From: an uncultured Parafilimonas sp.
Lineage (GTDB): Bacteria > Bacteroidota > Bacteroidia > Chitinophagales > Chitinophagaceae
Length of the DNA: 7,697 nucleotides
Assembly (NCBI GenBank): GCA_937892395.1
Contig: CALAGJ010000159.1
Location: forward strand, 1 to 7,697
Direction of reading: 5' to 3'
This document shows positions 1 through 6,900 of this stretch, piece after piece. Numbering within the stretch: position 1 is the first letter of the stretch; each line of letters begins with the position of its first letter. The notes beneath the pieces were generated by a model that worked only from the letters and a program-made list of their open reading frames with translations, did not search any database and was not told the DNA's origin. The translations under genes were made by a program, and so were the position numbers.

Positions 1-52
1 CCTGGATCTGGAGCTTCGGAAACTCTTATACTATCCATTGTACTACGAGGCC
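1..52 (-). tRNA. tRNA-Arg (anticodon CCG), 3' part outside window
   Basis: Read on the minus strand from 52 to 1, this folds as the first two-thirds of a tRNA. The acceptor 5' strand is GGCCTCG (bases 1-7), followed by TA. The D-stem GTAC pairs with GTAT around an 8-base loop containing A14, GG and A21. The anticodon stem (AGAGT with GCTCC) closes the loop TTCCGAA, which puts CCG at 34-36 after T33. CCG reads the Arg codon CGG, and the A after GG in the D-loop is the A20 identity element of bacterial arginine tRNAs. The anticodon stem has one mismatch at 27-43 and a G-U wobble at 31-39. The T-stem 5' strand (CCAGG) reaches the window edge, so the T-loop and 3' acceptor strand cannot be checked. 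Confidence 0.82.
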
Positions 53-58
53 GGGCTG

Positions 59-66
59 CAAAAGTA
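59..66 (-). promoter_or_regulatory. Bacteroidota-type -7 box for tRNA-Arg
   Basis: The minus strand reads TACTTTTG, a full match to the Bacteroidota -7 consensus TAnnTTTG. It ends 6 bases before the first base of the mature tRNA, so transcription would start at or very near the tRNA 5' end. I see no convincing -33 TTTG at the usual spacing; a TTG lies upstream but too close. Confidence 0.5.
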
Positions 67-170
67 TGGGTTAAGCAACAGATGATTTATAGAAAAATAT
101 TAAAGCATTTTGATTGCTGTGCCATCTATTCATCCAAAAATTTTTTCTTTACAGTTTGTTTCCGGCTCCC

Positions 171-178
171 TATTTTTG
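171..178 (+). promoter_or_regulatory. Bacteroidota-type -7 box for the small membrane protein gene
   Basis: TATTTTTG is a full match to TAnnTTTG and ends 18 bases before the ATG at 197. That would give a leader of roughly a dozen bases. A TTTG at 155-158 is too close to be the -33 element; a weak TTTA at 148-151 has better spacing. The box lies inside the longer possible reading frame that starts at 110, which favours 197 as the true start. Confidence 0.42.
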
Positions 179-196
179 CTCCGAATAATATACAAT

Positions 197-355
197 ATGG
201 AAGCGAAAGCAAGTACAAAAAAACATTGGATTACATTTTTCATCTGGACAGGAATATTAATCTTTATGCTTGCAAATGCAGATTATAGACAGTTTTTTTG
301 GTTAGCCCTCCCGGGTGTATTTACCTATTTTGCCAAGGCAATGGATATCATGTAG
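197..355 (+). CDS. small two-segment membrane protein, 52 aa, function unknown
   Basis: The 52-residue product starts with a charged segment (MEAKASTKKH). A hydrophobic stretch follows (about residues 11-26, WITFFIWTGILIFMLA), then a short polar turn (NADYRQ), then a second hydrophobic segment (about 33-49, FFWLALPGVFTYFAKAM). This predicts a small inner-membrane protein with one or two membrane helices. I chose the ATG at 197, not the in-frame ATG at 110, because the extra N-terminus looks unlike a protein start and a good -7 box lies between the two ATGs. There is no Shine-Dalgarno site, which is normal for this phylum. I recognise no named family and propose no function. The gene converges on the DinB-type gene, with 35 bases between them and no clear terminator hairpin. 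Confidence 0.58.
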   Translation: MEAKASTKKHWITFFIWTGILIFMLANADYRQFFWLALPGVFTYFAKAMDIM

Positions 356-390
356 TTTCCTTTTATACTCCATATTCTTTTGCGCATTTA

Positions 391-903
391 TCATAAGCCA
401 TAATGTAGTTTTAATACATTGAGGTGATGAATTTTATGTCCATAAATAAAATATGCTATTGCATTTACTGATACCATATTACCATTGGTAGTACCAGTGC
501 AGGCCAATTGTTCATCAGTAAGATTGGCAAGGAAAATATCTGTAGCATGTTGTAAAAAAGCCAATTCATTTTGTAAAGAGTAAAGAGTTCTTGTTTCTGA
601 CGCATCAGTTTCTGCATAACTGTTTTCATCAAATCCCTCTAAGGGAGTATTATCTTTTCTACTAAAACGCATGGCACGATATACAAAAACCCGCTCAGCA
701 TCTATAATATGCTGCAGTACTTGTTTAACAGTCCATTTTCCCTGAGCGTATGCATAAGTTGCTTTTTCTGCTGGTATATCATTTATAAATGCCAAAATAC
801 TTTTTTGATGATTTTCAAATATTTCCGGAATAGAATTTCCATGTACAAGGGCTAAATATTTTTCATAGTATGCAGGACATTCTGCGGCTATTGGACGTGG
901 CAT
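391..903 (-). CDS. DinB superfamily protein (putative metal-dependent hydrolase)
   Basis: The 170-residue protein has the four-helix-bundle DinB_2-type pattern. Family landmarks are the segment GKWTVKQVLQHIIDAERVF (about 55-73), RFSRKDNTPLEGFDENSY (79-96) and the C-terminal helix YGHKIHHLNVLKLHY (154-168). His65 in helix 2 and His156/His160 (an HxxxH pair) sit where the family's three metal-ligand histidines lie. Family members include DNA-damage-inducible proteins of unknown activity and thiol-dependent transferases such as bacillithiol S-transferases; the substrate cannot be told from sequence. It is likely cytoplasmic, as no signal peptide is visible. Length is normal. The gene is divergent from ppk1 and does not share its operon. 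The ATG at 903 is preceded by an A/T-rich leader without a Shine-Dalgarno site. Confidence 0.9.
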   Translation of the reverse strand: MPRPIAAECPAYYEKYLALVHGNSIPEIFENHQKSILAFINDIPAEKATYAYAQGKWTVKQVLQHIIDAERVFVYRAMRFSRKDNTPLEGFDENSYAETDASETRTLYSLQNELAFLQHATDIFLANLTDEQLACTGTTNGNMVSVNAIAYFIYGHKIHHLNVLKLHYGL

Positions 904-930
904 AAGTTTCTATTTTAAAATTGAATTTTA

Positions 931-938
931 CAAGGATA
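931..938 (-). promoter_or_regulatory. candidate -7 box for the DinB-type gene
   Basis: On the minus strand TATCCTTG matches TAnnTTTG at 7 of 8 positions. It lies 27 bases upstream of the ATG at 903. A TTCG about 16 bases further upstream could be a weak -33 element. This is a consensus match only. Confidence 0.3.
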
Positions 939-1022
939 AAATAATAACTGCATTCGAAGTAGGGATTAGTTTTCATGAAATGAAAAAAACTTACCACAAT
1001 GCATTAGTTAGAAAGGGTTAAT

Positions 1023-1051
1023 AGTACAATTTTAATTTCGAAATTTGTACT
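1023..1051 (+). promoter_or_regulatory. nested palindromes upstream of ppk1, possible operator
   Basis: A perfect 12-base palindrome, AATTTCGAAATT (1034-1045), lies inside a wider inverted repeat with arms AGTACAA (1023-1029) and TTGTACT (1045-1051). The right arm shares a base with the inner palindrome and contains TTTG (1044-1047), a possible -33 element for ppk1. A protein bound here could control ppk1 or both divergent genes. No known regulator motif was recognised. Confidence 0.35.
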
Positions 1052-1072
1052 GTGATAGTAAACATTTTGTAG

Positions 1073-1080
1073 AATATTTG
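1073..1080 (+). promoter_or_regulatory. candidate -7 box for the ppk1 operon
   Basis: AATATTTG matches TAnnTTTG at 7 of 8 positions. Only 5 bases separate it from the ppk1 ATG, so if used the transcript would be leaderless or nearly so. The TTTG at 1044-1047 lies 25 bases upstream, somewhat wider than the usual -33/-7 spacing. Treat as tentative. Confidence 0.3.
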
Positions 1081-1085
1081 CATAT

Positions 1086-3107
1086 ATGGCAATTCAGCAA
1101 TTCTTTGACAGGGATATTAGTTGGCTTAGTTTTAATGGCAGAATATTAGATGAGGCTGCAAATGCAAATGTTCCACTGCTGGAACGCATCCAATTTCTGG
1201 CAATATTTTCTTCCAATTTAGATGAGTTTTACAGGGTACGTATGCCTGCATTAATGCTTACAAAAAAAGTAGATAATATTTATGGCAACAATGGTATAAT
1301 AGATAGCCCCACACAACTGTTGAATGAAGTAAATGAGCTTATTCAGGGCCAGCAAGAGCAATATGGACAAATACTTACACAGTCAATCATCCCATTGCTA
1401 AAGCACGAGAATTTGTATTTTGTCTATAATGAAATATTGCCCACAGACATACAAACAAGCATAAAAGACTATTTTGATTCAGATGTGCTTCCTTTTATTC
1501 AAAAAATTTATGTACGCCATCAAATGCATTTTTTCCCGGAGAACAATAAGCTTTATTTGTATATAAGTTTTGAAAATGATTTGCCCTGTATCATCAATAT
1601 TCCTTCGGATAAGATACCCCGCTTCAAATTAGTGCGTTCAGCAGAAAAAAGTTATATAATTTTTTTAGATGACATCATAAGATTCAATTGTTATAAGCTT
1701 TTTGCAGGTAAGGCTGTAACGGGTGTGTATAGTCTCAAAATAACCAGAGATGCGGCCATGGATTTAAAAGATGAGTATGAAGGTGATATTGCAGAAAAAA
1801 TAGAATCCCAACTGCTTGAAAGAGATGATGGATTTGCCACAAGAGTTTTGTATCAACCCGGTCTATCTGTGGATGCTTTACAACTGCTTGCACAATGCAT
1901 GGGTTTCAGTAAGGATATGCTTGTGCCGGGTGGTACTTATCATCACTTAAAAGATTTATTTAGCATACCGATAAAGCAGGCTCATTTATCCTATTCCACT
2001 TGGAATGAACCGACAAAAAACCATACACCTGATGAGGATTTTTTTGAATCCATGCTTAAGAAGGATAGTATGCTTCATACACCATATCAAGATTATAGTA
2101 AAGTCATCCGCTTTTTTGCGGAAGCCGCCACAGATGAGTCTGTAACAGAAATTTACACTACACTATATAGAGTAGCCGAGAATAGCAGAATTGCTAATGC
2201 TCTTATAACTGCTGCAAAAAATGGAAAAAAAGTGACTGTTTTTGTAGAATTGAAAGCCAGATTTGATGAAGCCAATAACTTAAAATGGTCAAAGTTGATG
2301 AAGGCCGCCGGTGTAAAAATTATCAATAGCATTCCCGGATTAAAAGTACATGCAAAAGTGGCTTTGATAAAACGACGCATGCAGCATCGTTATATTTATT
2401 TTGGGTTGTTGTCAACGGGCAATTTAAATGAGAGCACTGCAAAAATTTATACAGATCATATTCTATTTACTGCTAATCATAAAATACTTGCCGAGCTTGA
2501 GTTGCTTTTTATTTTCCTGATGCAAAGGCGCTTGCCCCTTCACCCAAAAGAAATTGCTTTTACACATTTATTGGTGGCACAATTTAATTTACAGGAGCAT
2601 TTTTTGAAATGTATCGATAAAGAAATTTCGGCTGCAAAAGCAGGTAGAAATGCAAGCATTACCATTAAGATAAACAACTTAGAAGAACGTGTGTTGATTG
2701 CAAAACTATATGAAGCCTCATGTGCAGGTGTTGAAATAAAAATGATAGTTAGAAGCATCTGCTGCTTGAAGCCCGGAGTAGTGGGTATGAGTGAAAATAT
2801 TGCTATAACAAGAATCGTGGATCGTTATTTAGAGCATGGTCGTATTTTCATTTTTCATAATGATGGAAATGATGATATGTATCTGGGTTCGGCAGATTGG
2901 ATGAACAGAAATATATACAGAAGAGTCGAAGTTTGCTTTCCGGTGTATGACTTGGTTGTAAAAGATCAATTAATAAAAATCATTTCAGCACAGCTGAATG
3001 ATACTGTACAAGCCACCCAGCTGAATGATCATTTACAAAACATACCGGTACAGCCATCAGACAAGCCATTGCGTGCACAAAAACATATTTATTCAATATT
3101 GAATTAA
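1086..3107 (+). CDS. ppk1: polyphosphate kinase 1
   Basis: PPK1 reversibly moves the gamma-phosphate of ATP onto polyphosphate chains through a phosphohistidine intermediate. The 673-residue product is close to the E. coli length (688) and shows the whole family layout. The N domain opens with FFDRDISWLSFNGRILDEA and holds FSSNLDEF, with Asn44 matching the ATP-binding Asn45 of E. coli. A head domain follows (about 106-308), then two phospholipase-D-like C domains. C1 has TLYR (Arg362), ELKARFDE (Arg392), GLKVHAK with the phosphorylated histidine at His422, and STGNLNEST. C2 has RSICCLKPGV, YLEHGRIF with His584, and SADWMNRN. All expected catalytic residues are present. The enzyme is usually cytoplasmic or membrane-associated. 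The start at 1086 places the N-terminal motif as in homologues. It is the first gene of a three-gene unit; the next begins 5 bases after its stop. Confidence 0.97.
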   Translation: MAIQQFFDRDISWLSFNGRILDEAANANVPLLERIQFLAIFSSNLDEFYRVRMPALMLTKKVDNIYGNNGIIDSPTQLLNEVNELIQGQQEQYGQILTQSIIPLLKHENLYFVYNEILPTDIQTSIKDYFDSDVLPFIQKIYVRHQMHFFPENNKLYLYISFENDLPCIINIPSDKIPRFKLVRSAEKSYIIFLDDIIRFNCYKLFAGKAVTGVYSLKITRDAAMDLKDEYEGDIAEKIESQLLERDDGFATRVLYQPGLSVDALQLLAQCMGFSKDMLVPGGTYHHLKDLFSIPIKQAHLSYSTWNEPTKNHTPDEDFFESMLKKDSMLHTPYQDYSKVIRFFAEAATDESVTEIYTTLYRVAENSRIANALITAAKNGKKVTVFVELKARFDEANNLKWSKLMKAAGVKIINSIPGLKVHAKVALIKRRMQHRYIYFGLLSTGNLNESTAKIYTDHILFTANHKILAELELLFIFLMQRRLPLHPKEIAFTHLLVAQFNLQEHFLKCIDKEISAAKAGRNASITIKINNLEERVLIAKLYEASCAGVEIKMIVRSICCLKPGVVGMSENIAITRIVDRYLEHGRIFIFHNDGNDDMYLGSADWMNRNIYRRVEVCFPVYDLVVKDQLIKIISAQLNDTVQATQLNDHLQNIPVQPSDKPLRAQKHIYSILN

Positions 3108-3112
3108 TCTTC

Positions 3113-3970
3113 ATGAAGTATTTTGTAAAACAATATTTGGGTGCTTTAATTTGTGTATCACTATTGACTTCATTCATGGCATGCGCACAACAAAAAAATG
3201 AAAAGCATAAAGATAGTCATTATCAATTGTCTAATCCTGTGGTATATACAATGCCAGAATCGCTCATCGAAATTTCAGGAATTACCATACTACCGAACAT
3301 GGCAAATAATATTTATGCTGTACAGGATGAAGAAGGAAAAATTTACACAATAAATCTAGTTGCTGATAGCACTACCGCATATCATTTTAGTAAAGTAGGG
3401 GATTATGAAGACATTGGTATTTTTAAAGGCTGGTTGTATGTGTTGAAAAGTAATGGTTCATTGTTTCGAGTAAATAAAAATATTCAGCATGACACAGATC
3501 ATTTGGAATCCTTCGAAATAAAAAATAAAGTACCCAAAGGAGAATATGAAGGTTTGTATATTAATGAGGTTGATAGTATCATTTATCTGCTCTGTAAACA
3601 GTGTAATGCTACTGAAGATAAAAAAAAGGATAGAGGCTTAATATATCAGTTGAAAATATCAACAGACAATGAGATCGAAAAATTGGGGGCAATCACTTAT
3701 GAAATTAATGAAAACAAAGATCACAACTGGCAGCCCTCAGCTATAGCTCAGCATCCTTTATCAGGGTATTGGTATATTCTATCATCCGTAAACAATATGT
3801 TATCCGTATATGATAAAGATTGGTATTGGAAATCTACTTTTCATTTGCCAACATCAGTGTTTAATCAACCGGAGGGATTATGCTTTAATGCCGCCGGAGA
3901 TATGTTTATTTGTAATGAAGGAAGCAAAACAAAAAAGGGTAATATTTTATTTTTTAAATATGAAAGATAG
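3113..3970 (+). CDS. SdiA-regulated-like beta-propeller lipoprotein
   Basis: The 285-residue protein begins with a lipoprotein-type signal (positive start, hydrophobic ALICVSLLTSFMA, then Cys24). The motif FMAC is a loose lipobox of the kind common in Bacteroidota. The mature part has the repeat motifs of the SdiA-regulated family: LIEISGI (51-57), NIYAVQDEEGKIY (66-78), GDYEDI (96-101), GEYEGLY (143-149), YLLCK (158-162), PSAIAQHPLSGYWYILSS (208-225) and NQPEGLCFNAAGDMFICNEG (251-270). These acidic EISGI, YEDI, EYEGL and QPEGL turns recur once per blade, as in six-bladed beta-propellers. The biochemical role is unknown; related propellers include esterase-like phytases, so binding or hydrolysis of a phosphorylated ligand is possible but unproven. 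It starts 5 bases after ppk1 with no Shine-Dalgarno site and overlaps the next gene by 11 bases, which implies translational coupling. Confidence 0.85.
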   Translation: MKYFVKQYLGALICVSLLTSFMACAQQKNEKHKDSHYQLSNPVVYTMPESLIEISGITILPNMANNIYAVQDEEGKIYTINLVADSTTAYHFSKVGDYEDIGIFKGWLYVLKSNGSLFRVNKNIQHDTDHLESFEIKNKVPKGEYEGLYINEVDSIIYLLCKQCNATEDKKKDRGLIYQLKISTDNEIEKLGAITYEINENKDHNWQPSAIAQHPLSGYWYILSSVNNMLSVYDKDWYWKSTFHLPTSVFNQPEGLCFNAAGDMFICNEGSKTKKGNILFFKYER

Positions 3971-6900
3971 CAGCTCATATAAGCAAAAATTACGGATACA
4001 ATTTGTCTGCTGTTGTCTTATTATATTCATGTGTAATAGATGCATGGCGCAAAACATACTGACAGACAGAATCATACTTATTGGCGATGCAGGCGAAAAG
4101 AATACAGACCAGCAAGCAATCATTTTGGCTGCAGTAGATAGCACCATACCAGGCCACACTATCGTCCTTTTTTTGGGTGATAATATTTATCCAACCGGCA
4201 TGGCATTACCCGGCGAAGCAGGGGAAATTGAAACCCGTCAAATCCTACAGTCAGAGTTTGCCCTGCTCAGTGCAAAAGGCGCTGCTGTTTATTTTTTGCC
4301 TGGTAATCATGATTGGGATAGAAGTGGGCCAAAAGGTCTTTTAAAAATAAAAGCAGCATCGGAATATCTTTCTTCATTACATAACAGTCAACTTGCCATG
4401 AGTCCTTCAAATGGATGCCCCGGGCCTGAGGAAATTGTTGTAAATGATGCACTCACCATTATTACATTTGATAGTGAGTGGTGGTTATATCCATTTCCAA
4501 TAAACAATGATGAAGCTGATTGTGCCTGCACAACAAAGGAGCAGTTTATAGAATCACTGCAAGAGCTATTGTATAAAAATAGCAATAAAACAATTTTACT
4601 TGCAGGCCATCACCCCTTCAAATCTTATGGAAGACATGGTGGTTATTTTTCTGTAAAGGATCATGTATTTCCACTAACAGCAATCAATAAAAATCTGTAT
4701 ATACCCATGCCGGTTGTGGGTTCATTATATCCGCTACTACGGAAAACTTTTGCCAGTGCAGAAGATCTTGGACATCCTTTGTATAAGGATATGGTTATGC
4801 GTATCAGCAAGCTTACCGCCAATATGCCGAATGTAATTTTTGCATCTGGGCATGAGCATACACAACAGTTTATACTTGGAAAAAATACACAAATTGTTAG
4901 TGGATCCGGTTCTAAAGAAACTTATGTGAGAAAAGGGAAAGCAAATTTTGCAACGAATGAGAATGGCTTTGTAACTGCCGATGTTTATGATAACAAATCA
5001 GTAAAAATTAATTTTTATATTTTAAAGGATACAGTTTTTGAAACAGCATATTCTTATGTACAGCAGCCTACGGTTGGCGCATCAAAGTATGAACAGAAAC
5101 CAATGCTACAGCATGATAGCATTACTGTAAAAACATATCCTGCCTTTAATGATAAAGGAAAAATACATAGAGTATTATTTGGCGAAAACTATCGTGCAGA
5201 AAATGATGTAGATGTACAGCTGCCTTTATTAAATATCAGTACGCTCAAAGGAGGGCTCACGCCTTATAAGCGGGGCGGTGGTCAACAGTCCAGGAGTTTA
5301 AGATTAAAGGATACTTTGGGAAATGAATGGGTATTGCGCAGCATAGAAAAATATCCTGAAGTATTACTTCCTGGTGCCGTAAGAAATTCCTTTGCAGCAG
5401 ATGTAGTAAAAGATGCCATGAGTGCACAGCATCCTTATAGTGCATTAGTGGTGCCTACAATTGCAAATGCAGTACATGTGCCGCACACAAATCCTACTAT
5501 AGGTTATGTAGTACCAAACCAGGCACTGGGCATGTACTCAAACAGTTTTGCACATACATTATGTTTGTTTGAAGAAAGGGAGCCAATTGGCAAATCTGAT
5601 AACACGCTTCAGATGTTGAACAATCTCAATGCAGACAATGACAATGGCTTTGATACTGCCACTTTTTTCAGCGCAAGATTATTGGATGTTTTACTGGGCG
5701 ATTGGGATAGGCATGAAGACCAATGGCGATGGGCAGATACAATGAAAGGTAAAGAAAAATGGTACAAAGCTGTACCAAGAGATAGAGACCAGGTATTTCA
5801 TGTAATGGAAGGGGTGTTGCCAAAAATAATTTCTCGGCCCTGGTTGGTTCCCTTCTTGCATCATTTTGATGGAGATATAAAACGAATCAATGCTTTCTTT
5901 TTTGAAAGTAGAAATTTAAACAGTCGTTTTTTAAGTCAAATGGACAAAGCTGCATGGCAGCATGCCATTGATTTATTTCAACAACGAGTTACGGATAGTG
6001 TGCTGGCATCTGCTTTGCAAAAAATGCCCACAGAAATGTACAAACTCAGGGGGAATGAATTGCTCAATACCCTGCAACAGCGCAGAACTCATTTAGATGA
6101 AGCCATGCAGCATTATTATGATTTTTCAAACAAAATTGTGGACATACATTTATCAGACAAAAATGAATTTGTATCTGTAAATAGCAATGATGATGGAAGT
6201 GTGGTAGTAAGCACATACAAAATGAGTAAGGAGGGAAAAATCAGGAATTTATTGTACAACCGTACATTCAAAAAGGAAGAAACAAAAGAGTTGCGATTTT
6301 TTTTGAGGCATGGAAATGATAGTGTTTTTATCGATAATAGGCATGCACCAATAAAAATGAGATTTGTGGGTGGTGCTGGGTATAAAGCATATAACATTAA
6401 AAGCACAAAGCGGAATGTATTCATCTTTGATAAAGATTCTGCCAACACATTCTATGGCAACCTACACAAAGTGCATAAAAGGCTGATTAATGATAGTACA
6501 AATATCGCTATTGTTCCCACAAATTTATACCATATAACTGCTCCGGTATTATCCGTAGGATTTAATATTGATGATGGTATTTTAATGGGCATTGGAGTCA
6601 GACATACACACCAAGGTTTTAGAAAACAACCTTATGCCAGTAAGCATTTTATTTCCTTTTCACATGCGTTTGCTACAAATGCATTTAGATTTAAGTACCA
6701 GTCAGAATGGATGAATGTTTTTAGCAAAACTGATATCGGCATCAATGCCATTGCATTAGCTCCGGATAACACACAAAACTTCTTTGGTATTGGCAATGAA
6801 ACTCGGTTTATAAAAACTGAGGACTATATCAGGTTTTACAGAACAAGATTTTCAATCGTACAAGTAGATCCATTTTTTCGCTGGCGCAATAAACCCAATA

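Noticed and set aside
82..288. A 68-residue plus-strand open frame.
   Set aside because: It overlaps the more convincing membrane-protein frame, shows no domain or hydrophobic pattern, and has no promoter of its own.
3810..3959. Upstream in-frame ATG that would extend the large outer-membrane protein by 50 residues.
   Set aside because: It would overlap the lipoprotein gene by about 160 bases and bury the signal peptide; the ATG at 3960 gives a proper exported N-terminus and a typical short overlap.
6116..6448. A 110-residue minus-strand open frame inside the large gene, with other shorter antisense frames.
   Set aside because: They are antisense to well-supported coding regions and show no recognisable protein features.
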